NCBI GenBank assembly: GCA_036156195.1
Contig: JAYZUZ010000006.1
Span: forward strand, 1 to 64,000
From: Abyssibacter sp036156195
GTDB taxonomy: Bacteria; Pseudomonadota; Gammaproteobacteria; Nevskiales; OUC007
Length of the DNA stretch: 64,000 bases
Direction of reading: 5' to 3'
Part shown: positions 17,052 to 25,868 of the stretch, in pieces
Layout of the letters: each line of letters begins with the position of its first letter
How positions within the stretch are numbered: position 1 is the stretch's first letter
The notes under the pieces: generated by a model
Told to the model about the DNA's origin: nothing
Seen by the model: the letters and a program-made list of their open reading frames with translations, nothing else
Database searches by the model: none
Translations under genes and position numbers: made by a program

Positions 17052-20000
17052 CTATTTGCCGAGTGGCGCCGGCCGCATGATTTCGTAGCCTTGCATCAGG
17101 TCGACGCCGATTTCCCCGAGTATGGGTATGAGGTCGGCGGTCTCTACGTGTTCGGCAATCGTCGTCAACTTGAACTCGTGCCCGACGCGATTGATAACCT
17201 CGACCATGGTGCGGTCGACGTGGTTTGCCGCCATCTGCCGTACAAAGGTGCCGTCGATCTTGATGTACTGCACGGGCAGATTCTTCAGGTACGCAAACGA
17301 AGACATCCCGGCTCCGAAATCGTCCAGCGCAAACTGCACGCCCAACTCACTCAGGCTGGCGACGAGTCGGGCCGTTTCAGGCAAATGCGCGATTGCGGCC
17401 GTCTCGGTAATCTCAATACAGAAACGCTTGCCCGGAATTTTGTAATGCTTGAGACGATCGCGCACATACTCCACAAACGAGCGGTCACCGATGGTCTGCC
17501 CAGAGACATTGACGGCAGTAACCGGCGGTGAGGACTTGAGATTGTCTGCAAGAAACTTCAGCGCATTGTCGACAACCCATCGATCCAGTGAAGCGGTCAG
17601 AAAATACCGCTCGGCCGCCGGTATGAACTGATCCGGCGTCATCAGCGTGCCGTCCTCGTCACGCATGCGGACCAGTAGCTCGCGATAGGCGACCTGCGAC
17701 CGATCCCCAACGTGGACGAGGTCCTCATAGACCAACTCGCAGCGATTCTCTTCAATAGCGCTGGAGATCCGCGACACCCGGTGCATTTCTCCATGACGGC
17801 GCGTCATCTCAGCGTCATCGTTACCCGACACATAAAGCCGGTTGCGGCCTTCCTCCTTGGCCATGAAGCAGGCGGCGTCAGCCTGCGTCATCACCGCCGC
17901 GACCGACTCACTGTGCTTGTGCAGCTCCGTCAGGCCGATGCTCACCGTGATCTGGTAGGTCTTGTCCTGCCATTCGAAGCGAAAATCTCGAATCGCTTCC
18001 AATGCCTGTTCCAGAATCGGCTTGCCCGCTTCCAATTCGCAATGATCGAGAATGATGCCGAATTCGTCACCACCCAGACGGGCCAAGGTATCCGAGCGAC
18101 GCAGCTTGCAGCGAATCAGCACGGCGAGCTGTCGCAGCAATTCGTCGCCCGCAGCATGACCACAGGTGTCGTTGATGACCTTGAACTGATCCAGATCGGC
18201 GAAGGCCACCACATGTTGAGCGCCTTCGGCGTGACTCTCGATGAACGCGGCCTTGAGCCTGCGCTCGAACTCATCACGGTTGGTCAGCCCCGTCAGTGCA
18301 TCGTGCCGGGCACGAAACGACAACTCCTCAGCCAGCAACCGCTGTTCGGTCACGTCCCGCATGACAACCACAGCCCCGATCATGTCACCGTCACCCACAA
18401 TCAGCGGCTTGCATGAGATATCCGCAAACACACGGCGATTGTCAGGATGTTGGATGTAGTACTCGTTGCCGAAATACTCGACTGAGGCCTGCGACTTCAG
18501 GGTCTTGCGCACCGGATTGTCGGCGGGCGACTCGGTTTCTACGCGATGCAATGCAAAGAGCGTTTCGATCGGCTGGTTGAGCAGCGCCTCGTCAGATTTT
18601 CCGACCAACCGCTCCACCATTGGATTCACATAGGTGATCGTGCCGTCGGCATTGGTACTGACCACAGCATCACCGATAGCACCCAGGGTGACATCAGCCC
18701 GTTGCTTCTCATCCGCCAAATCTGCCAGAACGCGCTCCATCACCTCGCGGGAGCGGGCATTGCGCAATGACACCGTCGCCAGCTCACCTGCGGCGGTCAG
18801 GCTGTCGAGATCCTGCGCGTTCAGCACCGCGACGCCATCACCCTCCAGGGTCAAGGCACCGGCCTGCGCGCCGTCAATACGCACCGTGACATCGACACGC
18901 GCCTTGATCTTGTCTTTCTTGAGCCGTTTGGCGAGGTCATGGTAAGGACCGGGCTCATCCAGCGACTGCGCAACCACGGTTCGACCACCCGATAGCACGG
19001 CATCCCGCAATTCGGGCGCAAGTTCCAGGTCCAGTTTACGTGGGGTCTTTCGCGTGCTCGCTGGCACCTGGGCCTGTGTCACGAGGTGCCGGTCCTCCAG
19101 CAGCCCAAATGATACCGTGACATCCGCGTAGGTCTGCGACAGCAGCTCCAGCAACCCGTCAATAATGTCCCGTGTGTGATGACGGTTGGCGATGCGCGAC
19201 GAGAGCCCGTGCAGCAAACCCAGGCGCCGGTTCTCACCGGCCACGCGTTCGTCATCCGCTTTGCGCGCGTTCACGTCTCGCAAATGCATCACGTAACGCG
19301 CTTCGTCACCCGTACCGCGAATGCTACCCAATGCCATTTCGGCCCAGCGCAGCTCGCCATCGGGGCCTAGGTACTGCACTTCCAACTGCGCACTGGATTG
19401 ACGAGCCTCACGGATATCGGCGGCCTCCCGCTGCACTGCGGAGAAGCTCTCACCGCCCAGCATGGACGACAGCGGCTTGCCCTCATCGACAAGACTGGGC
19501 ACTTCGACCATGTCGCGCAGCGCCTGATTGATATCCCGCATGACGAAATCACTGTCGAGGATTGCCTGACCAATCGGGCTGCTTGTGAACGAGGCGCGAT
19601 GCCGTGCCTCGCTCAACTGCACGCGTCGGTCAGCCTCCCGCTGGTCCGTCACATCGATGCAGGTCAGCACCACACCATCAACGTCGCCGTTCGAGCGGAT
19701 ATAGGCCACCGAACGCAGCTGGAAAACCCGATTGTCGGCGGCGGTAATCGGCCGCTCGAAGGGCTCGCGCGATTTCATGACATGGCGGAAGCGTGGTAGC
19801 AGGCTCTCCATGTCGATATTCCAGTCCACGCTGATCACGGATACACCCGGCTCCAGGTGATCCTGGGCGAGTTGACGCTCGGTTGCCGAGTTGTAATGGG
19901 TGACGTGGAGTCGCCGGTCCAGCACCAGCAAGGGGTAATCGAGGCTGTTCTTAACATTGGCGAGGTCAGACGCCATGGCCTCCAGTTCGCCGGACTTGTT

Positions 20001-22307
20001 CTGAAGCTCGTCGTTGACGGTCATCAGCTCTTCGTTCGTCGATTGCAGCTCTTCGTTGGAGGTCTGCAACTCCTCATTAGTGGACTGCAATTCCTCGTTG
20101 GCGGACTGGAGCTCCTCGGACTGTGACTGCAGCTCTTCGTTCGAGGTCTCCAATTCCTCCACGACCGTCTGCAAATGCTGGCGCGTACTGGCCAGCTCGC
20201 GTTCCAGCTCAGCAATGATGAGGTTGTCACGCTGGTCCTTGTCATCGAACGCCAGCGCCTCGGTGGCAGGCACAGCCGCCGTCTCGAACGACAAGGCCAC
20301 GTAGTCGGGCTGGTCGACCATCATCGGCCGTACGACGGGAACGATGCGACGGCGGTCTACGCCTTCACCCAAATGGAAGACTGTTCCCTTGGCGACCGTG
20401 CGCTCGCGGCGGCATCGGTGGAGCAACGCCCGCAGTTCGGGCCGGAATGGATCCGCAACCAGGTCGTAGATACGCAGGTCGGCAGGACCCTGCGGAAACT
20501 TCAGGAACGGGTGCAGATCACCCGAGAAGTGCACCGTGTTGTCCTGATTGTCGATGACCACCGTCGGAGGGCAGTACTCGTTGATCAGCAGATTGGTGAA
20601 GCGCAGGCTGAGTGAACTCAGCTCACGACCACGGCGCTGGCGCCCGCCGGATTCCTTCTCCTGGTTCGAATCTTCCGGAAACCGCTTGGGGATAACCGGG
20701 ACATAGTTCGGAGTCGATGCGTCCTTGCGCTGGAAAACCCGGGCTTTCTTGTTCAGCGTCGAGAACAGATCACGATGCAGCTCGATGGACTCGGAGCTGC
20801 CCAGAAACAGCAGACCGCCAGCACGCATGGCGTAGTGGAAGGTCAGCAGAACACGTTTCTGGATTTCGCGATTGAAGTAGATCAGCAGATTACGGCAACT
20901 GATCAGATCGACCCGTGAGAACGGCGGATCCTCGACGACGTTCTGCGAGGCGAACACCATGTTCTGTCGGAGGAACTTCTTGACCTGGTAGGTGCGCCCC
21001 TGCCGCTCGAAATAACGGCTGCGCAGCTGATCCGGCACACCCTCGACGGAGGTCTCCGGAAACACACCGGTCCGGGCAAAGGTGACCGCGTCTTCATCCA
21101 AGTCCGTCGCAAAAATCAGGTACTCGGGCGTATTCGACTGATGTCTCGACAATTCCGACAACAGAATTGCGATCGTATAGGCCTCTTCGCCGGTGGCACA
21201 GCCCGGCACCCACACGCGAAAGACATCATCGGCCTGCTTGGTCTCCCAGACCGACCGCAACGACTCCGCCAGAGCCTGAAACGCATCCGGATCACGGAAG
21301 AATGATGTCACCGAGATGAGGACATCTCGCGCGAGCAGCCCAGCCTCTTCGGAATCGGTTCGCACCAGCTCAGCGTAATCTTCCAGACTATGCGCCTTGC
21401 GCAAGCCCATGCGGCGGTGAATTCGCCGGTTAATCGTTGACGGTTTGTAGTGACTCAGGTCAAAGCCGGTTGCACGCCGCACCGAGGACGAAATCCGCCC
21501 GTAGGCGTTACTGTCATTGTCCTCGGGAAGCACGCGGCGCAGCGCTGCTGGCGTCGACGCCAGGCCTTCCAGCGCTTCGCCCATCTTGTGCGCGACCATG
21601 ACCATATCGACCGCGCCAGTCTGGATCGCGGCGCGTGGCATGCCGTCAAACTTTGCCGTGCTGGGGTCCTGCACGATGGTCACACCACCGGCCGCCTTGA
21701 TCGCACGGATGCCGGCCGAGCCATCCGAGCCCGTCCCGGAGAGAATGATCCCCACCGTGTTCTCGCCCAGTGAGTCGGCCAGCGAGCGGAAGAATGCATC
21801 CACCGAAGGCTTGGGCCCGACACTAGCCTTGGGCGTGGACAGCCGGAGGACACCATCGCGCAGCAGGACGTCGTGATTCGGCGGGGTCACGTAAATCGTA
21901 TTAGGGGCCGGCGCCTGACCATCCGTGAGGTCGCACACAGCCAGGTCTGTACCCGGCCGCAGCAGCTCACGTAACAGGCTGGTATGCGTGGGCGACAAAT
22001 GCTGGGCAATGACGTAACTGAGGCTACGGCTTTGGGGCAATTCAGACAGCAGTTCCTTCAGCGCCTCAAGACCACCCGCCGACGCACCGATGCCCACCAC
22101 GATGACCGTGTTGTCATCCGGAGCCGGGGGAGTGATTGCGTGATCAACAATCTCCCCTTCAATGACAACCGCGTCATCGCTATTGTCATCATCTGCCGCT
22201 GTTCCGGCGTCGAGCTCCTCAGCAGCCGCGGCTTGTTCTTCAGCGAGGACTTTAGATGCCCGCTGAGTTGACGCACGGCTGGAGTTGCCGCTGCCCTTCT
22301 TTGTCAT
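17052..22307 (-). CDS. CheB-CheR-PAS-GAF-PAS-GGDEF-EAL fusion signalling protein
   Basis: This single 1751-residue frame has, in order: an acidic N-terminus; a CheB methylesterase domain (about 66-250) with Ser76 in GIGASAGG, His103 in AQHLSP and Asp195 in GTGSDGSAG; and a CheR methyltransferase domain (about 270-530) with SFFRDPDAF, WVPGCATGEEAYT, ATDLDED and SCRNLLIYF. Next come a PAS-like segment (about 575-680), an EELQS-type coiled coil (about 695-785), two PAS domains (about 785-1015), a GAF domain (about 1030-1190) and another PAS (about 1200-1325). The protein ends with GGDEF (motif at 1412-1416, RRSD I-site five residues before) and EAL domains (about 1510-1751). The EAL motif reads RELL but the DDFG, KID and QGY motifs are kept. 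No receiver or membrane segment is seen. It likely couples methyl-modification-type sensing to cyclic-di-GMP turnover, but the direction and signal are unknown. Confidence 0.93.
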   Translation of the reverse strand: MTKKGSGNSSRASTQRASKVLAEEQAAAAEELDAGTAADDDNSDDAVVIEGEIVDHAITPPAPDDNTVIVVGIGASAGGLEALKELLSELPQSRSLSYVIAQHLSPTHTSLLRELLRPGTDLAVCDLTDGQAPAPNTIYVTPPNHDVLLRDGVLRLSTPKASVGPKPSVDAFFRSLADSLGENTVGIILSGTGSDGSAGIRAIKAAGGVTIVQDPSTAKFDGMPRAAIQTGAVDMVMVAHKMGEALEGLASTPAALRRVLPEDNDSNAYGRISSSVRRATGFDLSHYKPSTINRRIHRRMGLRKAHSLEDYAELVRTDSEEAGLLARDVLISVTSFFRDPDAFQALAESLRSVWETKQADDVFRVWVPGCATGEEAYTIAILLSELSRHQSNTPEYLIFATDLDEDAVTFARTGVFPETSVEGVPDQLRSRYFERQGRTYQVKKFLRQNMVFASQNVVEDPPFSRVDLISCRNLLIYFNREIQKRVLLTFHYAMRAGGLLFLGSSESIELHRDLFSTLNKKARVFQRKDASTPNYVPVIPKRFPEDSNQEKESGGRQRRGRELSSLSLRFTNLLINEYCPPTVVIDNQDNTVHFSGDLHPFLKFPQGPADLRIYDLVADPFRPELRALLHRCRRERTVAKGTVFHLGEGVDRRRIVPVVRPMMVDQPDYVALSFETAAVPATEALAFDDKDQRDNLIIAELERELASTRQHLQTVVEELETSNEELQSQSEELQSANEELQSTNEELQTSNEELQSTNEELMTVNDELQNKSGELEAMASDLANVKNSLDYPLLVLDRRLHVTHYNSATERQLAQDHLEPGVSVISVDWNIDMESLLPRFRHVMKSREPFERPITAADNRVFQLRSVAYIRSNGDVDGVVLTCIDVTDQREADRRVQLSEARHRASFTSSPIGQAILDSDFVMRDINQALRDMVEVPSLVDEGKPLSSMLGGESFSAVQREAADIREARQSSAQLEVQYLGPDGELRWAEMALGSIRGTGDEARYVMHLRDVNARKADDERVAGENRRLGLLHGLSSRIANRHHTRDIIDGLLELLSQTYADVTVSFGLLEDRHLVTQAQVPASTRKTPRKLDLELAPELRDAVLSGGRTVVAQSLDEPGPYHDLAKRLKKDKIKARVDVTVRIDGAQAGALTLEGDGVAVLNAQDLDSLTAAGELATVSLRNARSREVMERVLADLADEKQRADVTLGAIGDAVVSTNADGTITYVNPMVERLVGKSDEALLNQPIETLFALHRVETESPADNPVRKTLKSQASVEYFGNEYYIQHPDNRRVFADISCKPLIVGDGDMIGAVVVMRDVTEQRLLAEELSFRARHDALTGLTNRDEFERRLKAAFIESHAEGAQHVVAFADLDQFKVINDTCGHAAGDELLRQLAVLIRCKLRRSDTLARLGGDEFGIILDHCELEAGKPILEQALEAIRDFRFEWQDKTYQITVSIGLTELHKHSESVAAVMTQADAACFMAKEEGRNRLYVSGNDDAEMTRRHGEMHRVSRISSAIEENRCELVYEDLVHVGDRSQVAYRELLVRMRDEDGTLMTPDQFIPAAERYFLTASLDRWVVDNALKFLADNLKSSPPVTAVNVSGQTIGDRSFVEYVRDRLKHYKIPGKRFCIEITETAAIAHLPETARLVASLSELGVQFALDDFGAGMSSFAYLKNLPVQYIKIDGTFVRQMAANHVDRTMVEVINRVGHEFKLTTIAEHVETADLIPILGEIGVDLMQGYEIMRPAPLGK

Positions 22308-22411
22308 GCTTCCCGACCCTGGTCCCGTGGTATGCCGCCGCGATGGCGAATCACAACACGCAGATTAACATTGATTGCCCGAGTAATCGGACATCCAGCA
22401 AAAGCGCTGAG

Positions 22412-22429
22412 ATTCAGTCAAAACTGAAT
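22412..22429. promoter_or_regulatory. Perfect inverted repeat upstream of the CheB-CheR fusion gene
   Basis: ATTCAGT-CAAA-ACTGAAT is a perfect 7-bp inverted repeat with a 4-bp spacer, about 105 bp before the start codon at 22307 and within the 162-bp gap after mtnP. No T-tract follows on the minus strand, so a terminator is unlikely. An operator for an unknown regulator is possible. On the minus strand it overlaps a TTGACT. Confidence 0.35.
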
Positions 22430-22469
22430 AAACAGCCTTTATAAATCAGCGGGTTGCCTGCACATAAAT

Positions 22470-23210
22470 TCAAGCCTGGGCAGACTGCCCGACGAGCGTG
22501 GTCAACACGCGGTGGACTTGCGCCATACCGGCGTCTAGCGACGCCTCAATGGCTGCGTGTATCGAGCCATCTGCTGTGCCTGCCGCCGGGTTCACGACCA
22601 CCGCCAGGGTGGCGTACTCCAACCCAACCTCGGCAGCCAGTGCTGCTTCTGGCAACGTGGTCATCCCGACCAGCGTACAACCATCGCGGGCCAACCGGCG
22701 GATCTCCGCGGCTGTCTCCAGCCGTGGCCCCTGCGTCACCCCGAGTACGGCGTCTGTCACCAGGTCCACGCCGCATTGTTCGGCACAGGCCGCAACCCGG
22801 CTGCGCCACTCCGGGTTAAATGGCGGCGCAAATTCGATGTGCCGCAATGGACCGGACACGCCATCGGCAAAAGTGTGTGCACGCCCCCAGGTGTAGTCGA
22901 TCAAATCCTCAACCAGCGCCAGTTCTCCGGGCCTGGGCGTCGCTGCAATCCCGCCCACTGCTGCTATCGCCAACACTTGGCGTACGCCCAGCTGTTGCAA
23001 GGCATGCACATTAGCCCGGTAGTTAATCCGATGAGGCGCGAGCGTGTGACCCTGCCCGTGGCGCGGCATAAACCAACATTCTCCCCGCTCCCAGCGCAGC
23101 CGCTGCGCAGGCGCAGACGGCACGCCCCAGGGCGTCGACAAACGGCGCGTCTCGACCACCTGGACGCCTTCGATTTCATTCAGACCCGTTCCCCCGATGA
23201 CCCCGAGCAT
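22470..23210 (-). CDS. mtnP: S-methyl-5'-thioinosine phosphorylase / MTA phosphorylase family
   Basis: The 246-residue purine nucleoside phosphorylase starts MLGVIGGTGLNEIEG and carries PRHGQGH, the substrate-binding GMTTLPEAALAAE and then VVNPAAG. In adenine-specific MTA phosphorylases an Asp-containing motif occupies the VVN position. Asn there is the pattern of the Pseudomonas methylthioinosine phosphorylase, so a 6-oxopurine substrate is favoured. The ATG shares one base with the stop of hpt, so hypoxanthine released here could be salvaged by its neighbour. A longer upstream frame is just read-through into hpt. Confidence 0.88.
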   Translation of the reverse strand: MLGVIGGTGLNEIEGVQVVETRRLSTPWGVPSAPAQRLRWERGECWFMPRHGQGHTLAPHRINYRANVHALQQLGVRQVLAIAAVGGIAATPRPGELALVEDLIDYTWGRAHTFADGVSGPLRHIEFAPPFNPEWRSRVAACAEQCGVDLVTDAVLGVTQGPRLETAAEIRRLARDGCTLVGMTTLPEAALAAEVGLEYATLAVVVNPAAGTADGSIHAAIEASLDAGMAQVHRVLTTLVGQSAQA

Positions 23211-23767
23211 CAGTCGGCCTCCGCAACCGCATAAATGGCAGGCAACTGTCGAAAGTAGCCATGCAAATCCATGCCACAACCGAAGACGTAGCGATCCGGA
23301 ACGGTCACACCGACCCAATCCGCACGCGCCTGCGGACAGCGGCGATCGTGTTGCTTATCCGCCAGAACCGCCGTTCGCACCTCCGCTGCACCACAGGCCT
23401 GCAAGGCCTGCTGGATAGCGGCCAAGGTATAACCTTCGTCGAGAATATCGTCGACGATCACCACCGACCGCCCACGCAAATTGGAGGGTGGCGGCACACG
23501 CCATTCCAGACGGCCACCAGCGGTTTGCTCGCGGTAGCGGGTCGCGTGCAGATAATCGACCGTCACGGCACTGCGCAGATGCGCCAGAATTCCGGCCGCA
23601 GGCACCAAGCCGCCGTTCATAACAACCAGTAGCACCGGATCTGCCGCACCCATTGCCGCATCGATCTGCCGTGCTAGTTGTCGGTACGCCGCCTGAATCA
23701 CCGGCGCCGGTATCACGCAGTCGGCCTGCTGGCGTGCGCGCAGCGCACGTTGACGTTGCTCGTTCAT
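23210..23767 (-). CDS. hpt: Hypoxanthine phosphoribosyltransferase family protein
   Basis: The 185-residue enzyme joins a purine base (hypoxanthine or guanine) to PRPP to give IMP or GMP. It shows the PRPP loop VVIVDDILDEGYTL (near 99-112) and the LLVVMNGGLVPAAG loop earlier. The VTVPDRYVFGCGMDLHGYFR segment near the C-terminus is typical of this family. The start was chosen because ATG 23767 overlaps the mscS stop by 4 bp. It lies directly upstream of the thioinosine phosphorylase, a coherent salvage pair. Confidence 0.9.
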   Translation of the reverse strand: MNEQRQRALRARQQADCVIPAPVIQAAYRQLARQIDAAMGAADPVLLVVMNGGLVPAAGILAHLRSAVTVDYLHATRYREQTAGGRLEWRVPPPSNLRGRSVVIVDDILDEGYTLAAIQQALQACGAAEVRTAVLADKQHDRRCPQARADWVGVTVPDRYVFGCGMDLHGYFRQLPAIYAVAEAD

Positions 23768-24894
23768 GCCGTCGATCTCGGTCCGTCGGGTTCGTTGGCC
23801 GTCGGCAGCACTGCTTTTGCGGGCAGCTCGCCTTGGGCCAGATGCAGGGTCTGAGTAGGAAATGCGATCTCTGCCCCATGCTCGGCAATAATGGCTTCTA
23901 TGCGCAGCAAAACTGCGTGCTTGATCGCGTGATACTCGCCCCAGTCTGTTGTCCGCGTCAGACAATAGACGAAGAAATCCAGTGAACTGGGGCCAAAAGC
24001 ATTGAAGTTGACCAGAATGGTCTGATCCTGATCGATGGCCTCATGCTGACGCAGATAGTCACGCACGGCATCTGTAATTGCCCCCAGTTTGCCTGCGTCT
24101 TCGTACCTCAGGCCGATGGTCTCGTAGATCCGCCGATTGGTCATGCGCGAGGGGTTTTCGACGACAACCGTGGTGAACACATTGTTGGGCACGTACAGCG
24201 GACGCTTGTCGAAGCGACGAACCACCGTGGACCGCCAGCCAATGCGCTCAACCACGCCTTCAATGGACCGATCCGGTGAGCGAATCCAGTCGCCGACCGA
24301 AAACGGCCGATCCAAATAAATCGTCAAACCGCCGAATAGGTTGGCCAGCAAATCCCGAGCAGCGAACCCGACCGCGATGCCGCCCACGCCGCCAAACGCC
24401 AACACGCCGGAGACAGAGATTCCAACCGTCTGAAGAATCACCAGGCCTGCGGTGACCAGTACGACAATGCGGACCAACTTCGCGATGGCGTCAGCGGTGG
24501 TGTGATCAACTGCCGGCTGGAGGGCATCGAGCCCCTGCTCAACCTCCCGTACCAGCCTGAGCAGAAACCAGGTCAGTAATCCGACAACCAAGACCTTGCG
24601 TAACACCGGCACCCACTCGGCCAGCTGCGGCGCATCCTGGGCCGGGACCAGCTCAGCCGCCATACCGATGCCGAGCACCCAGACCATCCAACGCAGCGGA
24701 CGACCGACGGCCTCGAGGACCGCGTTATCCCAAATCGTGCGCGACCGGCGCGCCATGCTTTGGGCTCGACGCAGGATGAGCCGAATCAACAGATTCACCA
24801 GTACGACCACTGTCACGATGGCCGCCGCTTGGCCGATCCATCCACGGTCCCGGTACAGACTGATGAAGTCTGTAAACACTGTGCTCAATTCCAT
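23764..24894 (-). CDS. mscS: Small-conductance mechanosensitive channel (MscS family)
   Basis: The 376-residue protein has an N-terminal helix (about 20-40), further helices around 70-90 and 115-130, and the pore-lining TM3 region ending GVLAFGGVGGIAVGFAARDLLANLFGG, with the Gly/Ala pattern typical of MscS. The soluble beta domain follows (DRPFSVGDWI, VERIGWRSTVVRRFD, VPNNVF), then the cytoplasmic cage. It opens under hypo-osmotic stress. The ATG at 24894 overlaps the nagZ stop by 10 bp. The longer upstream frame belongs to nagZ sequence in another phase. Confidence 0.92.
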   Translation of the reverse strand: MELSTVFTDFISLYRDRGWIGQAAAIVTVVVLVNLLIRLILRRAQSMARRSRTIWDNAVLEAVGRPLRWMVWVLGIGMAAELVPAQDAPQLAEWVPVLRKVLVVGLLTWFLLRLVREVEQGLDALQPAVDHTTADAIAKLVRIVVLVTAGLVILQTVGISVSGVLAFGGVGGIAVGFAARDLLANLFGGLTIYLDRPFSVGDWIRSPDRSIEGVVERIGWRSTVVRRFDKRPLYVPNNVFTTVVVENPSRMTNRRIYETIGLRYEDAGKLGAITDAVRDYLRQHEAIDQDQTILVNFNAFGPSSLDFFVYCLTRTTDWGEYHAIKHAVLLRIEAIIAEHGAEIAFPTQTLHLAQGELPAKAVLPTANEPDGPRSTA

Positions 24895-25868
24895 TGCACC
24901 GCCTCCAGGCGTTGTCGGGCAGCCGAAAGCGCTGCAGGTGGCACCGCCTTGGGTTGGCGACGCAGGGCTGCGATGCGAGAACGCCACCCCGTCGCCAACG
25001 GCAACGTCGCACCATCCAGTGCCTGCACCACGTTCTCCCGTTTGTTGCACATCGGCAGCAAGTCGCAGCCGGCCTCTGCGGCCAGATGCGCACGATCCAG
25101 CGGGCTGCCCACCGAGGCCGCCCCGGCCATGGTCAGGTCATCGCTGATGACACAACCGGAAAATCCCAGACGCTTGCGCAGCCAGTCCTGAATCCACACC
25201 GCTGAAAAGCTGGCTGGGCGTGCGTCAACCGCGCTGTACACCACATGTGCCGTCATCACGGAGGGCACCGCTTGGCGGATCAGCCGGACAAAAGGTTGCA
25301 GGTCATTGGCAACGATTTCCTCCGGAGCACGCTCATCCACCGGTAGTTCCAGGTGCGAATCGGGTACCACCGCGCCGTGGCCGGGAAAATGCTTGAGCGT
25401 CGCCGCCAAGCCGGCACTGGCCAGCCCGTCGATGAGCGCCTGCGCCAGGGTCGCAACCTGTGCTGGATCGCGATGAAACGCACGGTCACCAATCACCGAG
25501 CTGCAGCCATAATCCAGGTCAACCACCGGGGCAAAAGGCACGTCGATGTCCAGAGCTGCCAGCTCCGCCCCGATCACCAGCCCGGCATCCCGGGCCAGCT
25601 GCACAGCTTGATGCTGCGCGCCCAGGGCCCGCATGGCGGGAATCCGTGTAACGCCCTCCCGGATCCGCTGCACCCGCCCGCCCTCATAGTCGATGGCGAC
25701 CAGCAGATCCCGGCGAACGCTTCGCACCTGACGGACCAGCTCGGCCACCTGCTCCACGGTGTCAACATTTCGCCCGAACAGGATGAACCCCGATACATCG
25801 GGATGCGCGAGCAATTCGCGATCTGCAGCATCCAGTTCCAGCCCCGCCACATCGATCATCAAGCTCAT
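24885..25868 (-). CDS. nagZ: Beta-N-acetylglucosaminidase (cytoplasmic, peptidoglycan recycling)
   Basis: The 327-residue glycoside hydrolase family 3 enzyme removes GlcNAc from anhydro-muropeptides in the cytosol. Visible signatures are GFILFGRN, AIDYEGGRVQR, LKHFPGHGAVVPDSH (the family His loop) and the nucleophile region CVISDDLTMAGA. No signal peptide is present, as expected. The ATG overlaps the stop of the YkuD gene in an ATGA arrangement. In Pseudomonas nagZ is near mfd and the thioinosine phosphorylase gene, and the same genes lie nearby here. Confidence 0.95.
   Translation of the reverse strand: MSLMIDVAGLELDAADRELLAHPDVSGFILFGRNVDTVEQVAELVRQVRSVRRDLLVAIDYEGGRVQRIREGVTRIPAMRALGAQHQAVQLARDAGLVIGAELAALDIDVPFAPVVDLDYGCSSVIGDRAFHRDPAQVATLAQALIDGLASAGLAATLKHFPGHGAVVPDSHLELPVDERAPEEIVANDLQPFVRLIRQAVPSVMTAHVVYSAVDARPASFSAVWIQDWLRKRLGFSGCVISDDLTMAGAASVGSPLDRAHLAAEAGCDLLPMCNKRENVVQALDGATLPLATGWRSRIAALRRQPKAVPPAALSAARQRLEAVQWN

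Noticed and set aside
22412..22429. Palindrome as terminator of mtnP
   Set aside because: No T-tract follows on the minus strand and the sequence is not GC-rich.
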